From positions 38,179 through 102,178 of the forward strand of contig CAYIHX010000008.1 in the NCBI GenBank assembly GCA_964363305.1: a DNA stretch of 64,000 bases, read 5' to 3'. Below are positions 44,401-50,725 of this stretch, piece by piece. This DNA comes from CAYIHX01 sp964363305. GTDB taxonomy: Bacteria > Bdellovibrionota > UBA1018. The translations under genes and the position numbers were made by a program. How positions within the stretch are numbered: the first letter of the stretch is position 1; every line of letters starts with the position of its first letter. The notes under the pieces are model-generated. The model had not been told where the DNA came from, did not search any database, and saw nothing but the letters and a program-made list of their open reading frames with translations.

Positions 44401-44485
44401 TCGGTGCTGGGGGGATGGCGGCATGATCGGGCTCGGTACGGCCGACGCGGTGCGGACTCCGGTCAGCGCATACGATGGGCGCTGA
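38417..44485 (+). CDS. Giant lipoprotein with ASH-like repeats and C-terminal RCC1 repeats
   Basis: 2022 residues from a GTG preceded by AGGGGGA. Lipobox LGALNGC (Cys28). Residues ~60-1590 are many ~100-residue beta domains of the ASH / choice-of-anchor D type (repeated VNFGTIYF, CSVNFGWRPTA, GASCVF-like strands ending in FxP), each usually with a disulfide-like Cys pair. From ~1600 come RCC1-like beta-propeller units with the repeated CWG turn (VKCWGSNVYGQLATGS, VTCWGSNEENRLG, LHCWGNNAFGKLGRG, VKCWGKNDLGQLGNG, LRCWGDGG). It is probably an outer-membrane-anchored surface protein for contact or adhesion; the role is inferred. It is the same class of giant Bdellovibrio lipoproteins, unrelated to the C25 protein. 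Confidence 0.85.
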   Translation: MKLLRGTSVKQGLSSIGLAAMLGALNGCSMGWDYSSYFSRLADEATIDFGQFDEEYAQLNPMPRLTQEQALARKPGDPLPTLPGYVAVAEHDASATPFLSKISTKVWARNTGEKAATDLKWSFDGEVGTQNFEVKDSCDGVIEPYRLGGKPCAIEVTFYPNTALGEIPSRIKLSFVSDGKPREASLPLKGLSQAIPFLYVEASPAFPPVYVPGMSASTQRFQIRFNGSRLPDRFRAEFPPAVNVAFRVSGSDSARFSIVGSETSCGATVSGDCVVALRFTPDARANSAPIEYRSNLQWTFDTSAGGSAGSYGMLALGTPVVPSTLVGAPTSGAFGDIQRNPRDSLAPVRDFVITRDGGNQGGVITAVALSGAQASSFRIVSSDCVERSFSGTDGVLCSVRVRFKPGLEASLPSTKAAQLRVDYQSLPAAPSSLVIALSGRAVQPGVLEVVYPPTAPGGEFGSSCAFKAQPARTLQVRNAGAGFVYGVVPGVGASVHFSRRHDCVATPVASGAVACANVSLAFQPQAAGALSGDWAFAYDDGTEDGSARSLTVTAHGTGLPGPDGCLDLVRVGVPSPAVVNVSAVNRFMIGGVAHVYPVVYKLYGTTQLSGGITFGPGRLQKLRPVLPADQGSFQVVPGTSCPGLNSQEECTVRLRYVSPVLAGDGIEMSLLGKPDQAGEGQFIVSGILHSAPSLSLTPPASVRSNTDNNQNLVFSLRNTSPYFSLVPQSGGVLAVKGPAGCTVLSPPVATACASGIVASLRGGSGVCAISIPFNPLASNGVQSCRLDVSGLIDEFSLSAQSVGSAFNAESSTKVTLTALPASVNFGTIYFEANEASTTSIPSVPGLAPANRFTVQYRYGRDATSVSALTASVATLSASFATTCASPYSLTGVTPAGMCSVNFGWRPTAAVAMGAIGNVMLDYTNGFVPVSGSNGRLTVPVLGAYVKKIPAITLTHATPSAGILLGSSYAIRVTATNGTGVAVGKANALVGSIASPVGAAWAVNLNPTADLGGARVCGAVTASAPLEPGSSCVFDVGVIPQVKGAVTATLQLVAKNSGGEGIPAVSRALSATGALPALALSSALPASIAQGASVSRTVRVSVAGLLGSPNGLSYSVVNSTGAALSQATVGAGCAASPASSFPCDVAVALRSLAVESISGYFRVKWGTAPAAPYTDLPISSSFTSVTAGLSPATFGTVAPGGTSSPVTLTLRNPAAEGSSPSLTFPALTGVFRYSVGGAPGGSGRCLSSQVLAAGGSCTLAIEYRPTDPGEASFMYNIGRSGLADLSVSLSGSGSFPGVAIGGGSLALGNVSVGAGVSRTLSLLSASDVGDLVVSAPSVGYSYSETATGCASWASASRTARLAPGVACVLTLNFSPATAAASNYTFTMTIAGRTGGSQVFTATGVLPVIAAGANFGGVAVGGTHSISLSVSNAGVGEASGLTYELNAAVSAGFSLGGLDCASISAAGGCSLSLQFAPSAAGARSAQIRVVRGAIAGPWVTVLGAGVAPTLGAVDFGKVRVDESTTRPWSVTNSAANGSVPAGFRFPALSAPFSFVGSDTCAAAMTPSGGCSVQVRFAPTAVGAAGVAPVVGTGVQDIRVFAGPANTCIIDDVARVKCWGSNVYGQLATGSTTAVTGTIASRDPIDLSGHFSLVRKLVVSERHLCALGDDGAVLGKVTCWGSNEENRLGMPVGASRLSVGTDAYVQAGASDLSGVLDLSAGYSHTCAVTASQLHCWGNNAFGKLGRGDAAAAANVVSSALPAGKTGFGVYAGRSHTCVGFSDGRARCFGANGVGQSAASITSGEVYSVTSVYWPSVAADIAFGSGYSVAGMALGAESSHTCSISGSGLVKCFGQASESPFPTTATSFAGLLGHCWNRTSAAASALDCSVSGLASGGRFAQAYGNSSELAALPSVDLGAGFGAAQIAAGGSHTCVRSTAGAVKCWGKNDLGQLGNGGSAPAGQTSASMGAGLSTAIASGVTDLAVGLSHACAVVNGTELRCWGDGGMIGLGTADAVRTPVSAYDGR

Positions 44486-44492
44486 GCGCGGC

Positions 44493-44505
44493 GGTGTCAG
44501 ACACC
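44493..44505. repeat. GTGTCAGACAC palindrome, copy 2
   Basis: GGTGTC A GACACC, overlapping the stop codon of the HEPN gene, followed by a second palindrome CCTTGCGCAAGG (44504-44515). Same core as the copy at 36062. Confidence 0.6.
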
Positions 44506-44904
44506 TTGCGCAAGGCGCTTCTGAATCTCTGAAAAAAGTGGAGTCACCGCCGCCTTTGCTTCCAGAACGTCAGTCTCGTCGGGTTCGTCCAGCTCTCCGG
44601 GATATCGAAACGCCGTCGCATAGGCTGAAAGAGCGGTGGCATTTCGCAATGTGGGCTCAAGGGTAGGATCGATCTGAGCGGCCCTGAAACCCAGATCGGC
44701 GATGGAGTGAGTTTTAGGAATTTCCGCTTCATGAAAGCAGAGAAAGGCCTTGATGATTTTTTCGGCGGCCTGCTGATAATGAAAGAGCGCGATGTCGCGC
44801 ATCGGGGGCGTCGCGGTCAGGGCGTGATCCGCCGCTCGGGCATCAGTTTTCGCCTTGTCCACCCACGCGGTGACTTCCGCGTGCAGCTTCGTCCTAGGCG
44901 GCAT
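44497..44904 (-). CDS. HEPN-domain protein (HEPN-MNT toxin-antitoxin pair)
   Basis: 135 residues with the HEPN core IALFHYQQAAEKIIKAFLCFHEAEIPKTHSI and the RYP box (LSAYATAFRYPGE) of the DUF86/HEPN group. HEPN proteins of such pairs are RNases or substrates of AMPylation by the partner. I see no clear Rx4-6H motif near the C-terminus, so activity is uncertain. Start overlaps the MNT stop by 11 bp. Confidence 0.85.
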   Translation of the reverse strand: MPPRTKLHAEVTAWVDKAKTDARAADHALTATPPMRDIALFHYQQAAEKIIKAFLCFHEAEIPKTHSIADLGFRAAQIDPTLEPTLRNATALSAYATAFRYPGELDEPDETDVLEAKAAVTPLFSEIQKRLAQGV

Positions 44905-45205
44905 AGAGGCTCCGGCCTTGAGCCATCACCACGGACACGAGCGAAGAAGGATGCGCCGCCGACTCTTTGGCCTCTGCCTCAGTCAGAACGATGACGTCAA
45001 AAGAAGCCGGCACGCCCCAAAGTTCGACCTGTGCTCTTTTCATTCTCCGGTACCGGCGCTCGTTCGAAGTCGGCACGATCACCAGGAGGTCGTAGTCGCT
45101 GTCGGGCGTAGCATTTCCGCGCGCGCGCGACCCGAATAGAAATACCTTCTTCGGCGAAAAGGAGTGAACCAGGCGCTTGAGCGCTTCGTCTAGAATGGGG
45201 TCCAT
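44894..45205 (-). CDS. MNT-type nucleotidyltransferase antitoxin
   Basis: 103 residues with GSRARGNATPDSDYDL (24-39), the MNT active-site signature: Gly-Ser and the metal Asp residues in DSDYDL. It is the antitoxin of HEPN-MNT pairs, in some cases by tri-AMPylating the HEPN protein. It diverges from the motor operon, with hairpin repeat copy 2 between. Confidence 0.9.
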   Translation of the reverse strand: MDPILDEALKRLVHSFSPKKVFLFGSRARGNATPDSDYDLLVIVPTSNERRYRRMKRAQVELWGVPASFDVIVLTEAEAKESAAHPSSLVSVVMAQGRSLYAA

Positions 45206-45229
45206 CCCTCCATTCTAGTACAGTGCGCT

Positions 45230-45350
45230 GAGGGATCCGAGCACCTTTTGATGCCTGGTGCGTTAGCACTTCGTGACGACGCATCGCCAACCTACTGACA
45301 GCCATACCTCATGATGACGCAATGAGCATCAAAAGGTGCTCGGATCCCTC
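45230..45350. repeat. Hairpin repeat element, copy 2
   Basis: Left arm 45230-45255 (GAGGGATCCGAGCACC...) is complementary to 45326-45350 over 25 bp, with a 70-base centre. Same arms as copy 1 but a longer centre. It sits in the divergent gap between MNT and the ExbB-like gene. Confidence 0.85.
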
Positions 45351-45389
45351 AAAGAACTGCCGATGAGACAGAGAGGGAGATGCACTCTT

Positions 45390-46061
45390 ATGTCAGATTT
45401 CGTTCAGTTTATTCAGCACGACTTTGGGCACGCCGCGCCGATTCTGGTCGCCGGGGGGATTGGCCTGGCCATCATCCTCGAGCGCTTTCGAGCGCTGGTG
45501 TTCGCCTATCCGATTCGAAATTCGCCCAAATTCGTGGAAAAAATCCGGGATCTCGTGATGGCCGATCGCCTGGCGGAGGCGCTGACTTACACCGAGCAAC
45601 TCGGCTCGAAACCGGTGGCGGGCGTGATCCGGGAGGCATTGCTTCGCGCCCACCAGCCCGAAGATCTCATCCAGGACGGCCTTGAGCTCGCGGTCAACGA
45701 GGCTTCGCAGAAAATCTCGGCCCGCACGCCGTTCCTGGCGACGATCGCCAACGTCGCCACGTTGCTCGGCCTGTTCGGAACCATCCTCGGGCTGATTCAA
45801 TCTTTCCAAGCCGTGGGGAGCGCGAGCGCCCAGCAGCGTTCGGCGCTTTTAGCGGCCGGTATATCAACAGCCATGAATGCGACGATGCTCGGGCTGGCCA
45901 TCGCCATCCCCTGCATGGTGGCCTTCAGCTACCTGATGAACCGTTCGAACCGTCTCAACGCCGAGGTCGAGCAGATGGCGCTGCGGATGACTGATATCAT
46001 CAAGCAACGCTTCTATGACGCCGACTCCGCTCCGGGTCGGGGCAAGAAGAAGGCCGCATGA
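45390..46061 (+). CDS. TolQ/ExbB/MotA-like motor protein (AglR-like)
   Basis: 223 residues from ATG 45390 (GGGAG ahead). Three transmembrane segments (APILVAGGIGLAIIL, NVATLLGLFGTILGLIQSFQ, NATMLGLAIAIPCMVAFSYLM) in the usual order. This class forms the proton channel with ExbD-like partners. It has no recognisable specificity for TonB-dependent uptake; the gene order with two ExbD-like genes and AgmX-type protein points to an Agl-type motor. Overlaps the next gene by ATGA. Confidence 0.9.
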   Translation: MSDFVQFIQHDFGHAAPILVAGGIGLAIILERFRALVFAYPIRNSPKFVEKIRDLVMADRLAEALTYTEQLGSKPVAGVIREALLRAHQPEDLIQDGLELAVNEASQKISARTPFLATIANVATLLGLFGTILGLIQSFQAVGSASAQQRSALLAAGISTAMNATMLGLAIAIPCMVAFSYLMNRSNRLNAEVEQMALRMTDIIKQRFYDADSAPGRGKKKAA

Positions 46062-46537
46062 GCGCAGGCTCTTTTTCCGGCAGCGGCAACAAGGGCGGCC
46101 AGGATTTCGAGCTGAACCTGGCGTCGATCATCGACTGCTTCACCGTGCTGATCACGTACCTGCTGGTCTCGGCCTCGTTCATCACCCTGGGCACGCTCGA
46201 TATCTCGGTGGCGACGCCCTCGAACGACGAGAGCGTGCAGGCCGTGCCGCCCGCCGTGTCAGTGTCGATTCACCTCGATGACGGAGAGGCGCTGCGCATC
46301 GAGCTGAGCGGCCAAGAGCAGCGCATGATCGCCATTCCCTCGCGTGAGGCGGGTCGTCGCGATCTGGCTAGCCTCCAAGGACAGCTCGAGCAGCTGAAGG
46401 GCCGATATCCGGAGCTCGACGGCGCGATGGTGACGGCCACCGATTCGGTGAAGTACCGAGAGCTGGTGCAGGTCGTGGAGAAAACCCGAACGGTTCTTTC
46501 GAAGATCGCCCTCAGCGGGCAAGGGGGGGCTGAATGA
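46058..46537 (+). CDS. TolR/ExbD-like motor protein 1 (AglQ/AglS-like)
   Basis: 159 residues. Single transmembrane helix with the proton-carrying Asp in LASIIDCFTVLITYLLVSAS, followed by a periplasmic domain (VSVSIHLDDGEALRIELSGQ). The helix differs from the second ExbD-like protein, as expected for a heteromeric AglQ-AglS set. Overlaps the next start (ATGA). Confidence 0.88.
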   Translation: MSAGSFSGSGNKGGQDFELNLASIIDCFTVLITYLLVSASFITLGTLDISVATPSNDESVQAVPPAVSVSIHLDDGEALRIELSGQEQRMIAIPSREAGRRDLASLQGQLEQLKGRYPELDGAMVTATDSVKYRELVQVVEKTRTVLSKIALSGQGGAE

Positions 46538-47025
46538 GCACCCGAAGGAAAAAGCGTTTCGGAAAAAAAGACGCGCCCTCGCAGGACATGGTGCTGCAGA
46601 TCACCTCGATGGCCGACATCTTCACCATCTTGCTGGTCTTTCTGTTGAAGAGTTTCTCGACGGGCGTGACGAGCCTCACCCCCGCGACGGATATTACGCT
46701 TCCCGAGGTCGCCCGGGCCGAGCAGCTGCAGGAGAGTTTGAAACTCGAGATCTCGCGGGATGCCATTCTAATGGACGATAAGAGGATCACGCAGCTCCTG
46801 GATTTCAACGTGAGCGCGCTCGATCAGGAAGGTGATGGGACACCCCGCTCGCTGAACGCGGCCTTGATCGGTCAGCGCCAGAAGAACACCCTCCAAAAGT
46901 TTCCGAAGCTCATGATTCTCGCTGACCAGGACGCGCCCTACCGGACGATCAAACGCGTGCTCGCCTCGGCGACGAATACCGGCTTCGCGGAGTTTAAGCT
47001 CGTCGTTGTGGAGGAGCAGAAGTGA
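46534..47025 (+). CDS. TolR/ExbD-like motor protein 2 (AglQ/AglS-like)
   Basis: 163 residues. Basic N-terminus (STRRKKRFGKKD), transmembrane helix with Asp in ITSMADIFTILLVFLLKSF, and a periplasmic ExbD domain (LMILADQDAPYRTIKRVLASATNTGFAEFKLVVVE). Overlaps the following GTG start by 4 bp. Confidence 0.88.
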   Translation: MSTRRKKRFGKKDAPSQDMVLQITSMADIFTILLVFLLKSFSTGVTSLTPATDITLPEVARAEQLQESLKLEISRDAILMDDKRITQLLDFNVSALDQEGDGTPRSLNAALIGQRQKNTLQKFPKLMILADQDAPYRTIKRVLASATNTGFAEFKLVVVEEQK

Positions 47026-50000
47026 GAGGAAGGGAGAAATTTCTTACCCTTGCTGCGGTCATCGTGCTGGGATTCTTTGCCTGGGTGGGCGGAAGCTCGG
47101 CGGAGGACGCGCCGCCGCCCGTCGCTCCCGCGCAGGCCATCGAGGAAGACCGCTCCGCCGCGGCCTCTTTTGAAGCGGCGATTAAAAAGCTTGATCCGAT
47201 GGTCCGTGCAAAGAAGGGGCGGCCCGAGGAGGGCATGCTCACGCTTCGGTTGGTTGAAACCTACGCCAAGCTGACCGGCGTGCGCTTCCGCTTGGCCCAT
47301 GCTCCGGGGGCCTCCGAAGCAGACCGCGCGCAGCTAGAGAGCGCGCTCGATTCGACGCAGCGGTGGTCTTCGCTCTACCTCCAAAAATTCCCGCGCGGCG
47401 AGGGAGTTGCACGCGCCGTGTATCTACGCGCCAAGGCGCGGGGCGATGCGAAGAGCGAAGACGCCTCGATCGCTGATTACCGCTATCTCATCGATCATTT
47501 CGAGCCCGGCCCCGATCACGTATCGGCGCACCTGACGTTGCACGAGCTGCTTGTAAAGAAGCAAGATTTTCGCACCGCCGTCGCCTACCTGAAGAAGCTG
47601 GGTGCCACCCCTCGGGACGGGCATTATTCACTCGTGCTCGATCACTTCGCGTTCGCCCACTATTCGTTGAATGAGATCCCCGCTTCGATTCGCTACCTCG
47701 AAGCCGAGCTCGCGCTTTTTCCGGAGGCCGCTGAGCTGACGGCCACGGCCCTCTCTGAACGCGACAAGATTTTCGGCAATCTGGCTCTTTACTATTTTAC
47801 GGGCGTTGAGAAGAAGATGCCCGGCTTCAGCTGGCAGAGCTACCTGGCTCAGGTGTTGAAGCTTAAGCCCGGCCTCGCCCTGAATAAGGCGCTCATGTTG
47901 TACGCGAACCTCATGCGCACGAAGGGGTGGGACGCCGAGCTGCAAGGTTTTCAGGCCCAAGTGATCGCGGCGAAGGTGCCGCTTCCGGCGCAGCTCGAAG
48001 TTATTCTTACGACTTTTGAAAGTCAGCTCGGCAAACGACGGTGGCGGGAGATTCGCGACTCTGCGGCGGTGCTGGGACGAGTGGCGCCACTCGCCCTCGA
48101 GGCGGAGGCGGATCCGATTCGTCGGGAGAAGCTCGAAGCCCACACCTCGAAGCTCATGGCCCAGGCCATCGATACGCTTCAGAAGTCATTCTCGATCAGC
48201 AAGGGGCGGCCGGAGTATCGCGAGATCTCGGTTGCCTTGCTCTTCTGCTATGATCTTCTCTTGAAGACGACCCCTGAGCCGAAGGCGCAGGTCAAAGTCC
48301 GTTTCAACATCGCCGAGACCTACAGCGCGATGGGTGATCTGAAGACTGCGGCCCTAAAGTACCGTGCGGTGCTGGAACTTGCGGGTCAGGTCTCTGCGGT
48401 CGAGCGGCCCTTGATTGAGAAGGCGGCTTTTTTGGCGCTGAGCGCGCGCTACGAGGCTTTGGCGCAGGTCGGGGCCTTCCCGAAAGAGCTGAAGCCCGTG
48501 GCCATGGCGGCGGCAGTCGAGAAGAAACTGGAGGCTTCGCTGGAAGAGTGGCTGAGCTGGGTCGATGAGGCGCCGAAGTATGGAGTCGCGAAAGAGCCGA
48601 CCTATGCCACGCTGAGGTTTGAAACGAACCGGGTGTTCTATGCCGCCGGTCGCGTGAAAGTGGCGATCGAGCGCCTGCACCAGTGGGTCATCACCGAGCC
48701 GACGTCGAAGTACGCGATGTCCGCGGCCTCGTTGATTCTCGATACGAACCTCTTGGGCAAGCAGTGGCTCGAGGCTTTTACCCGGGCTACCGAATATGAT
48801 CGCGCTTTTCCGCCGCAGGAGGCGGTGTTTCACGCGCGACTGAAAGAGGTCGCGGCGGATAGCTATTTTCAGCTGGCGGAAGAAGTCTACGCCAAGAAGG
48901 ATTATCCGGACGTTCTCAAAAGGGTGGAGCAACTGGTCCGCGCGTACCCGAAGTCCAAGCGCATCCCGGATGGCTGGTCGATCGGTGCCAACGCCGCGCT
49001 GGCCCTGGGCGATCGGAAGCGCGCCCTGGAGTTTTTCAGCCTTCTCCTGAAGGCTCGTCCTTCGACCTCCGTGCAGGCGCAGGCCGCGTTGACCGCCGCC
49101 TCTCTCGCCGAGGATTCTTATCGTCTGCGCGACGCAGTGGTCGAGCTTCGCAAGGCGCTCCAGGTTCCGAGTCAAACGCTGGCGGCGGCCGGGCTGGATC
49201 CGAGCGAGGCACGACGAAAAGTTTTGCTGTACTCGTGGCTCTCCGGTGATGACTCGCTCCTCTCGGGCGTACTCGCGGATCGCATCATTTGCGCGGGACC
49301 GATCGTCGCCGAATGCGATAAATATTCGACTTACCTTGTAGGAAAATTCGGCGGAGTTTGGAGAGGTCGGCCCACGGCCTTCAGCCAATGGGTCAATAGC
49401 ATCCAGGCGTTGTCGCAGGGCGAGAAACTGCCGCTCCATGAGCTTCGGGCCGAGCTCGAACGGACGGCTTTTCTCTGGGGCAAGATCGATCCGTTGCTTC
49501 AGCTTTCTCTGTTGTCGCGGATGACGACACTGGTGCCTAAAAATATTTTGCGTTTGGCGGTGCTCGTTGATCGAGCGGCGCCAGTGAGCTTGGATAAGAA
49601 AACCATCGAACGGCGCTCACGGCTGATTGAATCGGTCTCCTCGACGCTTGAAAAGCTGACCCAGCTTCCGTTCGCGGGCGTGCAGGTGGCGGCGCTTCAG
49701 ACCTGGGCGGATCTTTACGCGGATTTCACCCGTTCCGTGTTGCGGATTGACGGGATGATGGCCGAGCTGGTGAAGCCCTTCCGCGAGAAGGCGCACGAAA
49801 TCCGCGCCAAGGCGATCGAGCGGGTTCAGGGGGAAGCGGTCGACGAGGCGATCGCCTCGGCCGTGTGGCGAGAATGGCTGAAGGAGGAGCCTGCGGCGCT
49901 CATGCAACTCGGCGGTCGGCTTCCGACGTTTACGGCTGCGTCCCCGTTTCCTCTGTTGGTATTCGTCTGGCTGGGCGGTAAAGACGCCACTCCGGAGTGG

Positions 50001-50417
50001 CGAGCGGCCATGGCGGATGCGGCCCGGCGGCGTGCGTTGCCTGCCATCAGTTTTTTGGCGCAGCAGGCAGGCGAGAAGAAATTTGCAAGCTTGGAGGCGT
50101 TGCAGGCGATGAAGGGCTTTTCTCTCCTGCTGGCGGGCGCCCAGGCTGAGGGGATTGCGGAGCTGGGCTGGGTTTCTCAGAAGCTGGCCGGCCCCGCGAA
50201 GGCGGTGGCCATGGCTCAGCTGGTGGAGGCCTATCTTGGTGCCCGTTCGCGCGAGAAAGCGAAGACCTGGCTCGATCTGCTGGCAAAGGAGACGAGCGCC
50301 GCGGAGCGAAAGCAGGTTCTCGCACCGTCTCAGCTTCAGTTGCTGAGCGCGGGGCATGCGTGGGTGAATACGCGGTTGCCGGCGAGCGCGCCAAGTGCGC
50401 CAAAGGAGCACCAATGA
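47022..50417 (+). CDS. Large exported TPR-like protein
   Basis: 1131 residues from a GTG overlapping the ExbD stop. A signal peptide or anchor (FLTLAAVIVLGFFAWVGGSSA) precedes a long array of helix pairs of TPR type (FNIAETYSAMGDLKTAALKYRAVLEL, IPDGWSIGANAALALGDRKRALEFFSLLLKAR, KDYPDVLKRVEQLVRAYPKSKRIP). The position matches the AgmU/GltD-type periplasmic TPR proteins of the Agl/Glt machine; the sequence relation is not proven. No catalytic motif is seen. Confidence 0.8.
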   Translation: MRGREKFLTLAAVIVLGFFAWVGGSSAEDAPPPVAPAQAIEEDRSAAASFEAAIKKLDPMVRAKKGRPEEGMLTLRLVETYAKLTGVRFRLAHAPGASEADRAQLESALDSTQRWSSLYLQKFPRGEGVARAVYLRAKARGDAKSEDASIADYRYLIDHFEPGPDHVSAHLTLHELLVKKQDFRTAVAYLKKLGATPRDGHYSLVLDHFAFAHYSLNEIPASIRYLEAELALFPEAAELTATALSERDKIFGNLALYYFTGVEKKMPGFSWQSYLAQVLKLKPGLALNKALMLYANLMRTKGWDAELQGFQAQVIAAKVPLPAQLEVILTTFESQLGKRRWREIRDSAAVLGRVAPLALEAEADPIRREKLEAHTSKLMAQAIDTLQKSFSISKGRPEYREISVALLFCYDLLLKTTPEPKAQVKVRFNIAETYSAMGDLKTAALKYRAVLELAGQVSAVERPLIEKAAFLALSARYEALAQVGAFPKELKPVAMAAAVEKKLEASLEEWLSWVDEAPKYGVAKEPTYATLRFETNRVFYAAGRVKVAIERLHQWVITEPTSKYAMSAASLILDTNLLGKQWLEAFTRATEYDRAFPPQEAVFHARLKEVAADSYFQLAEEVYAKKDYPDVLKRVEQLVRAYPKSKRIPDGWSIGANAALALGDRKRALEFFSLLLKARPSTSVQAQAALTAASLAEDSYRLRDAVVELRKALQVPSQTLAAAGLDPSEARRKVLLYSWLSGDDSLLSGVLADRIICAGPIVAECDKYSTYLVGKFGGVWRGRPTAFSQWVNSIQALSQGEKLPLHELRAELERTAFLWGKIDPLLQLSLLSRMTTLVPKNILRLAVLVDRAAPVSLDKKTIERRSRLIESVSSTLEKLTQLPFAGVQVAALQTWADLYADFTRSVLRIDGMMAELVKPFREKAHEIRAKAIERVQGEAVDEAIASAVWREWLKEEPAALMQLGGRLPTFTAASPFPLLVFVWLGGKDATPEWRAAMADAARRRALPAISFLAQQAGEKKFASLEALQAMKGFSLLLAGAQAEGIAELGWVSQKLAGPAKAVAMAQLVEAYLGARSREKAKTWLDLLAKETSAAERKQVLAPSQLQLLSAGHAWVNTRLPASAPSAPKEHQ

Positions 50418-50725
50418 AAGCAAATCCTCAAAAGGGCTGGGTCGCGTTTCTCATCCTGCTGGCGGTTCTGATTCTCAGTCGGGGGTTTGCGCACGCGGCG
50501 CCGGCCGCGAGAAAGCCTGCCCAGTCGTTGCCCCCAGGCGTGGAGCGCGCCACGGCGATCGATTTCGAGGACGACATCATCGAAGGCATGAACAAAAATC
50601 CGTTTGATTCGCTGACTCGAGTGGGCAAGCAAGATGGAGGGGCGCATGGGCGGCTCTACCGTCGCAAGCAGGGCTTTCGGCGAGAGATCAAGCAGACGGT
50701 GAGAGAGATGGGGTTTGCGCCATGA
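50414..50725 (+). CDS. Small exported protein of the motor operon
   Basis: 103 residues from ATG 50414 (ATGA overlap with the TPR gene). A signal anchor (GWVAFLILLAVLILSRGFAHAA), then a short polar domain (GVERATAIDFEDDIIEGMNKNPFDSLTRVGKQ) ending in a basic tail. Overlaps the next start (ATGA). A comparable small gene stands at this place in Glt clusters (GltF-like); this is positional inference only. Confidence 0.75.
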   Translation: MKANPQKGWVAFLILLAVLILSRGFAHAAPAARKPAQSLPPGVERATAIDFEDDIIEGMNKNPFDSLTRVGKQDGGAHGRLYRRKQGFRREIKQTVREMGFAP

